Source of the DNA: Chondrus crispus | Taxonomy: Eukaryota; Rhodophyta; Florideophyceae; Gigartinales; Gigartinaceae | NCBI RefSeq assembly: GCF_000350225.1 | Contig: NW_005179058.1 | Span: forward strand, 1 to 64,000 | Length of the DNA stretch: 64,000 bases | Reading direction: 5' to 3' | Shown here: positions 54,894 through 64,000 of the stretch, one piece after another | Layout of the letters: every line of letters begins with the position of its first letter | How positions within the stretch are numbered: position 1 is the first letter of the stretch | Notes under the pieces: model-generated | Databases searched by the model: none | Told to the model about the DNA's origin: nothing | What the model saw: only the letters and a program-made list of their open reading frames with translations | Translations under genes and position numbers: made by a program

Positions 54894-56839
54894 ATGGTCC
54901 CACCTTCCGTGGGTGTGGGCCTGGCATGGAGGAATTGGAAGGAGATCGGCGCGAGCGACTGGTTGGTGAGACAGTTGCGATTCGGGCTGCAGCTCCCATG
55001 GGTACAGGAGGTCCCTTACCAGCGCCCGAGATCATACCCGATGGACGTAGGAGAGCGCGGGTTCGCTTCGAAGGAGATAGCGAGATGGCTCGCGCTCGGT
55101 TTCGCACGGCGGGCAACCCCGGAGGAGGGTCGCGCCCTGAAGTGCAGAGGGCAGCTGTTTCTAGCTTTCGTGACGGAGTCGGCAGGCAAGAGGCGGCTAG
55201 CGATCGACTACAAGAGGGCGAACGAGTGCGTGGAATCGAGAACATTCCGGATGGACCAGCTGTCAGACTTGGCGGCAGTACTGCGTCCCGGGGACTGTCT
55301 GTTCAAGGCCGACGTGAAAGACGCCTACTACCACCTCCGTTTGAGGCCCGTGGACCAGGAGCGCTTGGCATTCCTGATTGGGGACGACGTATTCGTCCCG
55401 CTGTGCATGAACTGCGGCCTCACAGTCGCACCGTAGTTCTACACAAAGGCGATGAAGCCCGTCGTCTCGTTCATACGCTCGCTGGGACACCGCATCTTCT
55501 CGTACCTCGACGACTTCTTCGGCGCCGCCAAGCCGTCGAGAGGCTCCGCCGCAGGAAGGAAGGATACCGAGCAACTGTGTTCGCTGACGCGGGCGCTGTT
55601 CCGCAAGCTCAGACTAGGGCTACACCCCGACAAATGCTTCTTCAAGGGGGAGACGCGCTTGGAGGTACTCGGCATCGTCGTGGATACGTCCGCTCAGAAG
55701 TTCATGCTGTCCCCCGGCAAGCTCGCGAAGGTGGAGCTCGCCGCCGGGCGCGTTCTTCGATACGCATCCTCGCACCGACGCTGCGTCCGCGCTCGTATGC
55801 TGCGCGGATTCGCAGGACTGGCGAACTCCGTCTCGCTGGCCGTGGTGGATGCTCGACTCCGACTCCGGGAGTTGTTCTCGGCCCTCAGCGCCCCGGAGAG
55901 ACCAGGGCTCGCACCGGGGATAGCAGGGGAGGCCGAGAAAGGGGTTATCATACCTCCGTCAAAACTTTTGCTCCCCAGGCCACTCCGTGGGGCCCCTTGC
56001 GAGCGCACAACTTTTCTCCTTCCGCGGATCCGACTCGCGACTCGCGCCTCTCCCATGCCGCCATCCGCGACCTTCAGTGGTGGGCGAGCTTGAGCCGGAA
56101 CGTACACGTGGGGAGGCACCTCTGGACCGCCCCCGAAGTTTGCGTCTTCACAGACGCGAGTATGGCGGGCTGGGGAGCAGCATGGAACGGGCAGGTGTCG
56201 GCGGCAGGATTCTTCACGGCGGACGAGAAAGGGGCTCATATCAACGAACTAGAGCTTACCGCCGCACTCAACGCCCTAGGGCAGTTCGTCGAGTTTGCTC
56301 GTGGCCGGCAGGTGCAGCTCGTAACCGACTCGCCCGTCACCGCCTACATCGTCCGGAACATGACAAGCCGCTCGCCGCGCCTTCACGCCAAGCTCCGACG
56401 CCTGCGGCGTCGGTGCGAACTTCATGGCGTCACACTGTCGACGCGCCACCTCCCGTCCGTGTTGAACTGTTGGGTAGACCGACTCTCGCGCCGGCGCGAC
56501 AGCTTTGCATGGGAACTTCCGCGGGACGCCCAACTGCTCCTCGAGCGCCGCTTCCGTTCGCGCCTCTCTTCGCTCGACGGCAATTCGCTCCCAGAGTCGC
56601 GCAGATCGCCAGGGATCCCCGTCGTCGTACCCCGTCCCGCATTGCTCGGCGTTTGGGCGCGCGCACTCGCTACCACCGGTCGAGGATTCATGATCGCTCC
56701 CGCGTGGACGGGGCAGCAGTGGTATCAAACAGCTCGCTCCGCGGCGAGCGTCCACCGAATGCCGTGCCTGACCTCGCCGTGGAGTTCTGTCGCCTTCAGG
56801 TTCAAGCAGCGGAACGTTGGCGTACACAGAGGACGATAG
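54894..56839 (+). pseudogene. PAT-like reverse transcriptase and RNase H, broken
   Basis: Reverse transcriptase: RLAIDYKRANECV, LFKADVKDAYYHLRL and FSYLDDFFGAA (YLDD), with HPDKCFFKGETR. TAG at 55434-55436 replaces a Trp between VAP and FYTKAMKP. Between about 55900 and 55980 the coding phase shifts by one: RNase H then reads CVFTDASMAGWGAAW (Asp), HINELELTAALNAL (Glu), LVTDSPVTAYIV (Asp) and RHLPSVLNCWVDRLSRR. The same shifted phase upstream of 55900 is open by chance and does not encode gag or RT. The region ends near 56800, where the recombinase starts in yet another phase. Confidence 0.88.
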
Positions 56840-57843
56840 GCGCCGGCAGTTTACTCGGGGATTTAGCTGGGTCCCGCGTAGCTGTGCACCTACTTGGGAG
56901 AACATTATCACGAAGTACCGAGGGTGGTTACCAACGGCACTGGGAGTCCTTCGTTCTGTATTGTCAGCTCTGTGCCCAGCCCGCGCTCCCTTCTGCCCCA
57001 CGAACTATCTCCTGTTACATTGGAACGATCTACGATCGCAACACGGTGCGAGGTAGTTCTTTGCGTCCCTAGATCGCAGCAATCGGAGCGCAGCACCGCC
57101 GAATGGGTCTGACAGACCCCACCGCTCATCCGCTCGTTCAGGCTACGCGACGCGGGTTCATAGCACAGGACGCCCACTGAACTACCGGTCCGCCCTCTCG
57201 GTCTGCCCCACTCCCTGCAGCACTCGCCGCTCAAGCCCTATACCGAGCCCTTACTGCCGCCTCAATTCACGAACTGCAGCGTTGGGGATTAGTCGCCTTG
57301 GGTTTCGTCATTTGCGGTCGTCCTACCAGAATCCGCAATTTACGCCGTAGTGACATTCAGCTCATCGACCCTGCAGCGGTAACACTCCAGTTGTTGGTCT
57401 TCAAGTATGGAGAGACTGGAGCAGCGCCACGTGTGGCACTCTGCATACCCTCTACAGGGATAAGCGACCCTGTTATTGTGCTACTGCGGAGATTGGTCGC
57501 CGCAGCACCGCGCGATGACTCGTTTCTATTCCCGAGCGGCGGGCCTCTACCATCGGAACCGGCCTCCGCCTCCTCATTATCAGCTACATTACGGGAACTG
57601 ACCCACAATACCCGACCGCCTGCCGGAACGAAGTTGACACCTCGATCCCTGCGAAGTGGGGGCATCTCAGCCGCCTATGCGGCCGGTGTTCCGCTCCCCG
57701 TCGTCATGCGTTTGGCAAATCACCACACTGAAGCTGTGGTGCACCGCCATTATCTTGACGCTCTTACTCGAGTCACACCTGCTGCACGGTTGTTTTTTGC
57801 GCGCTTCACGCGCAATGCTGCGCATCCGCCCAGTCTCGCGTAA
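56797..57843 (+). pseudogene. PAT-like tyrosine recombinase, two stops
   Basis: The N-terminal helical domain (LSRSTEGGYQRHWESFVLYC) reads in one frame with the catalytic part but is interrupted by TAG 57070-57072 (probably a former Tyr codon) and TGA 57177-57179. Catalytic part: FVICGRPTRIRNLRRSDI (box I Arg), LTPRSLRSGGISAAY (box II Arg), LANHHTE (His) and HRHYLD (nucleophile Tyr). It would join the circular element DNA to the genome. The stops make this copy inactive. Confidence 0.88.
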
Positions 57844-57845
57844 TT

Positions 57846-57874
57846 GGCAACCACAGCGCAGGGGTCATGATTAC
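57846..57874 (+). repeat. B1 repeat
   Basis: 29 bp, exact copy at 58213-58241; overlaps the first three bases of A2. Confidence 0.9.
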
Positions 57875-58052
57875 GGTCAGGTATCCACGGATCACTATGT
57901 AATGACCTACGCCGCGCGATGCCTGCGCGCCTACTCTTGGACACGGGTGCACGCTGTACACGTGGACAAGAGGACGGCGTGGCTGGGCAATGCATTCTCT
58001 TGCCGTCGGCGCGCAGGAGGCGAACCGGAAGAGCCAGTCATCCGCTTCTCTG
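57872..58052 (+). repeat. A2 direct repeat
   Basis: Second copy of the 181-bp A repeat. The 160-bp spacer between it and B2 has AATAAA at 58194-58199, a possible polyadenylation signal. Confidence 0.9.
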
Positions 58053-58212
58053 CCCTCCCTTCCCTTCCCCCGCGGCTGCGCTGGCAGCCATTATCCGCTC
58101 TGTGCGTGTGTTAGGCCCATTAGGGGCCAAACACTTAGAATATTCCGACCTCGGTACCACAATAGTTCAAGTTATTCAATTTACTTCTCCTGAATAAAAT
58201 GATGTGTCACGA

Positions 58213-58241
58213 GGCAACCACAGCGCAGGGGTCATGATTAC
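58213..58241 (+). repeat. B2 repeat, right end of the element
   Basis: Exact copy of B1; marks the right terminus in the split-repeat scheme. Confidence 0.88.
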
Positions 58242-58616
58242 AGTACAGTATTGTGATCCCCACGTGTGGACGTGTATTATGTGTTCACCGTGGCGTGAGC
58301 GCAATTGCGCGCACTGTCGTAAAGTGATGTAGTGTAGTGCCCATTAGGAAAGCTCCAAGTGCCCTCGAGAAGGTCAGGAGGCGCCGAAGCCATAGCTTTG
58401 TTGCCGGCAGTTAGACGGCGCTTCCCCGTTTTCGACATTGGGCGGTAAAGCTTTACCCAACCGTTGCCACCGGGGATTGTTGCCCGCCCGTCAGAACATG
58501 TGTTTCAACTTGCCAAGAAGTCGAGGCGATCTTCTTCGTTCCCCATCTTTCGCTTCCCATCCTCTCCCTCTCCTCCAGCCTTGCATTAGCCCTGCCCCCC
58601 ACACCACAAACGTACC
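58242..58616. promoter_or_regulatory. upstream region of the NB-ARC/WD40 gene
   Basis: 375 bp between the PAT-like element and the gene. The last 90 bp are C/T-rich, like a leader, and the start has a good context (ACCATGG). No clear TATA box. The promoter role is inferred from position. Confidence 0.4.
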
Positions 58617-61600
58617 ATGGTCTCCCTCGTGACAGAGGCCATCTCCCTGGGAGAAGGCATCTGCAACCTGTACGCAGGCCTTCAAGACCGCTTGGAGAAG
58701 GCGGCAGAGAACCCACAAGTGGCATCAGATCTAGGCTACCGTTTCAAACTTCTTCACACTAACCTCTCCAATCTATCGAAAGTGTGCAACGACAACAACA
58801 TGCACGTCTCTAACAACCTCATCGCCATCTACCATAGCAAGATTCATGCCTTGAACACCGATATCCGCGCCATCCTCGATCAGCTTGAGGCAATGGATAT
58901 CAAGCTGAGACGAAGGCGCTTTCGTTGGCGAAAAGTTCATGCAGTTAATGACTGGTTGTCCGACCAATATAAAGTCGCAGCCGAGATAGATGCTCGTGTC
59001 CTGGAGATTGCCAACTGCTTCACACATGTCGAGGGAAATTCGAAATCAAACTCTGATCTAGCTAATATTATCGGAAGGGCCGTCGGCAATGCAATGGCTG
59101 CCGGTATTGATAAGCTCGCCTTGAACCAACGTGGAAGTGGTAACCATGCATCTGAAGATGAAGATGAATTTCAACCAACGTTTGATGTCCCCGAGAATCC
59201 TCCCTACGTCATTCTCAAATACGGATCCGTTTCAGACGCCCAAGATGTACCTCAAACCGCTGAAGCCGAGCTCAAGAAGGCTGTCCTACGAGAAGGAACT
59301 ACCCGAAACATCGGTGCAGTCGGTATGCGCGGCATGAGCGGCGTGGGCAAGTCGTGCGCGCTTCGGGGCCTCGCGGGTAATTTAGACGTGAAGAACTGGT
59401 TTGACGGCGGGGTCTACTGGCTCTCGCTTGGTCAGGATGCCACAGAGCGAGACCTCATCCGCCAGTTGGAACACCTTATGACAAACAGCGGCAGTAGGAA
59501 AGAGGAACAAGCCCTTGCACAAGAGGGAAGAATCAAAGAGGTCGTGTCACGAGCGAGGCGATGGTTTTCCGGAAAGCGCATTTTGCTGCTGATCGATGAC
59601 GTATGGGCTGACAGTGATATCGGATGTGATATTATAGGGAGGCTGCGTCCGATTGCGGATGTAGACTGCGGAAGTCGTGTTGCATTCACTACGCGCGATT
59701 TGATGTTGGTAAGGCAGTGCACCGCAGTTGAGTTTGCGACGAGGGGCAAATCCGAATCGATTGAAATGTTACTTGCCGCTGCAGAGTTAGAGGAACGTGA
59801 TATTCAGGATTGCAAAAAGGATATTGAAGAAGTGCTCGATAAGTGCGGGGGCTTACCGCTAGCGCTTTCAGTAGCCGGGAGCGCGATCGCAATGCACCAG
59901 ATGGTTTGTACGGAACTCGGATTGGAAGCTGCGTGCCAGGAATATTTGCAGGAAATAGAGCAGATTCCTGGAACTATTGTGGACGAACCTGTGGACCATT
60001 TCGGCAGTGCGAACTTGTCGTCGGCTTTTCGAGCGTCAGTGGCTATGCTGGATAGAAAGGTGACATCGAAGGACGAGTGGCCGTTGTCGTATGCGCTGAT
60101 GTACCAATCGCTTGTGGTGATTGAACGTCAAGGATGGATACCTATTTCTGTGCTTCGCTTGTTGTGGGGGCTGACGGAAGTGAGGGCAAAGAAAGTACTT
60201 CGCATTTTTTCGATGGCGAGTTTGGCGGAAAGGAAGGAACGAGTGTTGAACGGGAAGAGGACAGCTGGGATCACGCTTCACGATTTGCAATTAGATTTTG
60301 TGCAAGCGGAATGTGCCCGTACTGAGAATGGCGAAGGGGGAAAGGAATGGCATAGAAGGATTGTCAGAGGGTGGATGCACGGTAGGCGAGAAGATGAAAA
60401 TGCGGACATTTTATTGCATGAGTTCTGGACGAAAGATGAAGAAATTAATGAGGAATACATTCAGAACAATCTCAATAGGCATTTGAGAGATGCGGGGCTA
60501 ATCTATGAATGGAAAATGTTGATGCAAGATCCGCGTTGGGCAGCGAAGAGGTTGGCAACTCTGGAAAGTGTAGGGTTCGAAGAAGACTGCCGCATGCTGA
60601 TTGATTATTTGAGAGAAGAGGAAGGCGTCTCACCGGGGCGGGGAAACGAGGTATGGTCTCTCAAGATGATTGCCAGGGCGGCCAGGCTCAGCGCCCCGTA
60701 TTTGTTTCAAGGCAAAAACGAGTTATGGTTTCAACTGTACGCACGGCTTATAGATGTTGGGAAGCAATCGGAATTTGTGAGACGATATATGTCCGCTATT
60801 GAACGAGTGTCTGACAAGCCGTGGCTGAAGCCATTGACGGCTTGTCTAAACGGTCCAGACGCACTGACAGAGCAAATTTTGTGCGACGAAGCCATGATGG
60901 GGATGTGTGCATGTCGCAAGCACGGCCGAACACTTGTTTGGGGTACATGTGAGAAGGGTGCCTACATCAGTACTTTCGTACGGGGGAGGTTGGAAGAGGA
61001 AGCAGTGCTCAACATGGAGAGAAGTGCCAAGAGATTTTCACAGAACGTAACATCAGGGAAGACAGACAGAGTCGTGAAAGATGGGAGACATTCGATGGGC
61101 AGTGATGAAGAGTATGATCACATTTCATCTTCTTCAAATAGTCTTTTTGCAGATATTTCAGCTATGTCTTGTACAAGAGATGGAGAGTATGCAGTCACTG
61201 GACATGTGGATGGGCGTATGCAGCTTTGGAACGCGAAGACGGGACAAGTTGTCGGTGAGCCACTATGCGGACACAGTAAAGATGTGCAATATCTGGCTTG
61301 GTCAGGGGACTGTTCGACGTTACTGTCTTCTGCAGGGGATGGCACGTTGCAAGTATGGGACATGAGTGTGAGAAAGGTACTTGGTGACGCTGTGCGACCG
61401 CATAGAGATTGCGTAAGGTGCTGCGCATGGTCACCAGATGGGACGAAGGTTGTATGCGGGGGCCCTTTCTCAGGTTTCCGACTCTGGGACGGAACAAAAC
61501 GTGATTTGATGTGGGAGGCCCTTGATGAAGAAGGAGGACCGTATACGTGCGTCGTTTGGTCAAGCGATGATCCGAACCTGGTCAACGGAATTGTCAATGG

Positions 61601-62921
61601 CGTAGTGCGGACACTCCATGTCACGAAGAAGACGGTCATTGATGCTAGGCCACATGGTTGCGATTCCGGAAGTCGAAGGATGCTGCTGTCTGGGAACGGG
61701 AAAGAGTTACTGTGTGGTGGATGGGATGGGACAGTGAGAATATGGGATGTGATGCGGAAGGAATTTACCTGGGAGGCACAAGATGCGCACAATGGTCAGA
61801 TGATCAATTTTTTGGAGTGGTTGCCCGCCCAGAAAAGGGTCATATCATCCGGATGCGATAGTAAAATCCGCATCTGGGACACTAGAGAAGGGGAGCAAGA
61901 GATATGCGAATATGCGAGAAGAGCTGGAGTTACCGAGTGGTCGCCAGATGGGACGAAATTGTTGACGGGGGGATGGGACGGCATTTTGCGCATGTGGGAC
62001 GGACAAAACGGGACAGTGGTTTGGGAGATGAACAGCCATTCTCGAATGGTCGATGGTGCAGTGTGGTCTTGTGACGGAGAGAACGTCCTGTCCTGGGCAG
62101 GAGATGGGACAGTAATAGTCACCTGCTCGAAAGATGGACAGGCCAAGGTACTGGACATTGTTGAAGACATGGTCGGGTGTGCATCATGGTCTCCAGATAG
62201 CACAAAACTCATCATTGGGAAAGGAAACGGGAGCATGGCTTTGTGGGACTCAGGAAAAAGGAAACTGGTTTGGGAGGTCCTGGCGCTTGACAGTTTAGTT
62301 AAGTGTCTTGCTTGGTCAGCAGATGGGGAACGCGTGGCGTGCGGGGCATGGAATGGGAATGTCCGAATTCTACGTGCCCGAGACGGCAAGCACCTCGCAA
62401 ACACTTCACACAATTGTGGTGAGCCCTGCTCATGCTTATCATGGTCACCGAACGGTAAGACGTTGGCCTTAGGCGCAGCGGATGGCCGAATTTGGACATG
62501 GGATACTGAATTTGACACGACCGTTGGAGATACACTGGATGGGCACAAAGGGATCGCATGCTGTGTATCGTGGTCGGCAGACGGAAAGCGAATAGCGTCA
62601 TCTGGACTCGACAGTAGGGTGCGCATTTGGGACACAGAGAAAGGGAATGTGAGGTGGAGGCAGACTAGTAGTGAAACAGTGGACAACTTCGAACTTGGTT
62701 TAATGCTAGGTGCAGGTGACACTGCGTTCTACGAGAAGGGACAACAAGGAGACTCCCTGAAAGTCAGGCTGGAAGGAAACCATGTGGTCTATTCTTCTGG
62801 CTCTGAAGAGATGCACCTGGCTACCTTCGAGGAGGTTACGAGCTGGTCCTATTCCCCGTCATCGCGTCACTTTTCAATCGCCTTCGGGGGACGGATAGAG
62901 TTTCTTGAATTAATCGAATAA
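58617..62921 (+). CDS. NB-ARC/WD40 STAND protein, 1434 aa, intact
   Basis: A signal-transducing ATPase with APAF1-like layout. Residues 1-150 form a helical N-terminal domain without a recognised effector. NB-ARC: P-loop GMRGMSGVGKS (236-246), Walker B RILLLIDDVW (321-330), sensor SRVAFTTRD (353-361), GLPLAL (412-417), and LHDLQLDF (about 553), the equivalent of the MHD motif. A helical linker follows to about 840, then roughly 13 WD repeats (LQVWD, FRLWD, VRIWD, IRIWD, LRMWD, MALWD, IWTWD) to the end, enough for two propellers. No leucine-rich repeats, signal peptide or membrane segment. In this family the propeller senses a ligand and ATP exchange drives assembly, often in immunity or cell death. 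No stops or frameshifts: the best-preserved gene here. Its ligand and output cannot be told from sequence. Confidence 0.92.
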   Translation: MVSLVTEAISLGEGICNLYAGLQDRLEKAAENPQVASDLGYRFKLLHTNLSNLSKVCNDNNMHVSNNLIAIYHSKIHALNTDIRAILDQLEAMDIKLRRRRFRWRKVHAVNDWLSDQYKVAAEIDARVLEIANCFTHVEGNSKSNSDLANIIGRAVGNAMAAGIDKLALNQRGSGNHASEDEDEFQPTFDVPENPPYVILKYGSVSDAQDVPQTAEAELKKAVLREGTTRNIGAVGMRGMSGVGKSCALRGLAGNLDVKNWFDGGVYWLSLGQDATERDLIRQLEHLMTNSGSRKEEQALAQEGRIKEVVSRARRWFSGKRILLLIDDVWADSDIGCDIIGRLRPIADVDCGSRVAFTTRDLMLVRQCTAVEFATRGKSESIEMLLAAAELEERDIQDCKKDIEEVLDKCGGLPLALSVAGSAIAMHQMVCTELGLEAACQEYLQEIEQIPGTIVDEPVDHFGSANLSSAFRASVAMLDRKVTSKDEWPLSYALMYQSLVVIERQGWIPISVLRLLWGLTEVRAKKVLRIFSMASLAERKERVLNGKRTAGITLHDLQLDFVQAECARTENGEGGKEWHRRIVRGWMHGRREDENADILLHEFWTKDEEINEEYIQNNLNRHLRDAGLIYEWKMLMQDPRWAAKRLATLESVGFEEDCRMLIDYLREEEGVSPGRGNEVWSLKMIARAARLSAPYLFQGKNELWFQLYARLIDVGKQSEFVRRYMSAIERVSDKPWLKPLTACLNGPDALTEQILCDEAMMGMCACRKHGRTLVWGTCEKGAYISTFVRGRLEEEAVLNMERSAKRFSQNVTSGKTDRVVKDGRHSMGSDEEYDHISSSSNSLFADISAMSCTRDGEYAVTGHVDGRMQLWNAKTGQVVGEPLCGHSKDVQYLAWSGDCSTLLSSAGDGTLQVWDMSVRKVLGDAVRPHRDCVRCCAWSPDGTKVVCGGPFSGFRLWDGTKRDLMWEALDEEGGPYTCVVWSSDDPNLVNGIVNGVVRTLHVTKKTVIDARPHGCDSGSRRMLLSGNGKELLCGGWDGTVRIWDVMRKEFTWEAQDAHNGQMINFLEWLPAQKRVISSGCDSKIRIWDTREGEQEICEYARRAGVTEWSPDGTKLLTGGWDGILRMWDGQNGTVVWEMNSHSRMVDGAVWSCDGENVLSWAGDGTVIVTCSKDGQAKVLDIVEDMVGCASWSPDSTKLIIGKGNGSMALWDSGKRKLVWEVLALDSLVKCLAWSADGERVACGAWNGNVRILRARDGKHLANTSHNCGEPCSCLSWSPNGKTLALGAADGRIWTWDTEFDTTVGDTLDGHKGIACCVSWSADGKRIASSGLDSRVRIWDTEKGNVRWRQTSSETVDNFELGLMLGAGDTAFYEKGQQGDSLKVRLEGNHVVYSSGSEEMHLATFEEVTSWSYSPSSRHFSIAFGGRIEFLELIE

Positions 62922-63372
62922 GTCTGTATTCTGCCACAACCTGGAACCCTGCGGATTAAAGGCTAAAAGCTGTAGATCCAGGGCAATCGCATGCAAATTA
63001 GATTCCCATATAGGTGACTTCCAATTTCTGTACTGCTGCTAGGGTACCACGCACAGAATTTAACCACCCCACGGGTGAAAATAGAGCAAGATTATTTTTG
63101 AGGGGGTGATTTCTTCCATGCCGCTTGGAGTCTACGGTGACTTCCAGGGCCTGAAGGTGACCTTGCACCCCTCCACAGCGCTTAGAGGATGACAGAGTGC
63201 ATCTATGGGGCGTCATTGGAAAAATGTGTGAGATTAGGGGCGACAATCATCATCCCGAGGAATATATTCAAACGGTCTATAACCCTCACATTTACAATCA
63301 TCGTCAAAACAAGCTACAATACGCATTAGAAACTATCCCAACAGCTTCGCATTTGAAACCATCCTCCCACAA
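62922..63372. other. 3' flank, nothing recognised
   Basis: No coding frame or repeat supported between the NB-ARC/WD40 gene and the zinc-knuckle fragment. Confidence 0.4.
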
Positions 63373-63660
63373 CTAGGGATTCCCAAACAGTTGACGCAGT
63401 TGACACTGCGGAGAGATATGACCCTTTTTTCGACAAAGACCGCACGTATAACCGCGCTTCTTCTTTGCCGCCGGACCTCTCTCAAACCACCCCTTCCTGC
63501 GAACACCAGCATTTTTAACCGGACGCCCTCGCGGCGGTGGCAATGCTTTGGGAAGTGACGGAGGGCCTGCACAGTCGTTTTCGGTAGGTCTGGGACGGCT
63601 GGTGGCGACATGGTTGTCTGCTGGTTTGAGCAGCGGCCTTACAGTGACGCGGGGGAATGC
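63373..63660 (-). pseudogene. C-terminal piece with zinc knuckle, MULE-like
   Basis: A minus-strand frame without a clear start ends at TAG 63373-63375. It reads PPPRGRPVKNAGVRRKG, a Lys/Arg run, then CGLCRKKGHISPQC (Cys-x2-Cys-x4-His-x4-Cys) and LRQLFGNP. An AT-hook-like GRP motif followed by one knuckle at the extreme C-terminus is the usual ending of Mutator-like (MULE) or FAR1-type transposases. The catalytic domain is not visible in the window; it could be a last exon or a remnant. A gag tail is the alternative. Confidence 0.45.
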
Positions 63661-64000
63661 AGAGCAGAATACAGGGTGAATCAGGCAGAAGTAAAGAGAT
63701 TAGCGAGACCAGGAGCAGGTTGTTCGCGGATAGGGTGACAACGTGGGATTACAGGGTGATTTTTTATTGTCCCTCACGGCTTAAGGAGTGATTCTGCTGA
63801 TTAAAATGCGACATTTCCGTTGTGATTGGAAACGATGGTGACATATGAAAATCACCTACGGAGCCGTCCATCCCCTTCCTATTCACCCTCCATGCCATCC
63901 ACCTTTTCCCCTGTCACGCCCCCGATTGTCTAATTCTGCGAGCTGTCACCCCCCCCAATCACAGAATCTCCCCAAAAGTAAAAGTTCCCTTGGTACTGTA
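63661..64000. other. right edge, unassigned
   Basis: No gene supported. The minus-strand zinc-knuckle frame may extend into it for some codons; the last 150 bp are C/T-rich. Confidence 0.4.

Larger units (their letters stand above)
53551..58241 (+). mobile_element. PAT-like DIRS-order element with split direct repeats
   Basis: Structure A1 - gag, RT, RNase H, tyrosine recombinase - B1 - A2 - spacer - B2. A1 (53551-53731) and A2 (57872-58052) are 181 bp each and nearly identical. B1 (57846-57874) and B2 (58213-58241) are identical 29-bp copies beginning GGCAACCACAGCGCAGGGGT. This is the split-direct-repeat layout of PAT and Ngaro elements, which insert through circular DNA by a tyrosine recombinase. 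No target duplication is expected. Coding regions carry at least three stops and two frameshifts. Confidence 0.88.

Noticed and set aside
54566..55900. A 757-codon plus frame starting at 54566 as one protein
   Set aside because: Only its part after about 55950 encodes RNase H; the earlier part is a shadow of gag and reverse transcriptase in another phase.
13166..57072. TAG read as an amino acid (recoded code)
   Set aside because: The 861-aa gene ends in TAG, and the genes with internal TAG also carry frameshifts or truncations.

Overview
The window looks like nuclear DNA of a eukaryotic alga, most likely a red alga of the Chondrus/florideophyte type. I infer this from the mix of content: a plastid-type ferredoxin of the FdC2 kind, long intron-poor reading frames, a GRP94-type HSP90 ending in HDEL, a TACTAAC-type splice signal, and many retroelements. 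No single gene here proves the taxon. There are no bacterial operons, rRNA, tRNA or CRISPR arrays that I can support.

Layout. 1-1405 is a broken Ty1/copia fragment. 1730-8226 holds three long, unbroken genes of unknown function, arranged divergent then convergent; a G-rich minisatellite lies upstream of the third. 9384-13612 is a patch of host-type genes: a peptidase-like fragment, a gene joining a spondin_N domain to a hedgehog/intein-type Hint domain, and two converging pseudogenes (C-terminal half of ER HSP90; N-terminal half of N-myristoyltransferase). 14447-18415 is a large unbroken transposase-like gene, followed by a 219-bp satellite. 20920-26826 is a nearly complete Ty1/copia element on the minus strand with both LTRs. 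27565-28306 has an eIF3i C-terminal scrap and a ferredoxin lacking one iron ligand. 29156-31985 is a decayed DIRS-order element.

32880-36728 is a broken gene whose parts read, in order, as two C2H2 fingers, a tyrosine-recombinase-like domain and a RecQ/DEAD-type helicase. It is cut off by the 5' LTR of a 14.6-kb Ty3/gypsy chromovirus (36729-51377) that carries an extra long reading frame on the opposite strand. After a 5'-truncated Tc1/mariner copy (52370-53232) comes a PAT-like DIRS element with split direct repeats (53551-58241). The right end holds an intact 1434-residue NB-ARC/WD40 STAND protein (58617-62921) and a zinc-knuckle protein fragment.

Overall this is an accessory, transposon-rich region. 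The only long frames that appear unbroken are the three orphan genes, the transposase-like gene, the copia gag and the NB-ARC/WD40 gene; the spondin-Hint frame is unbroken but has no ATG. Almost everything recognisable as a housekeeping gene is a truncated or mutated copy, so functional copies must lie elsewhere. Frames were compared by eye; all homology statements rest on remembered family motifs, not on searches.
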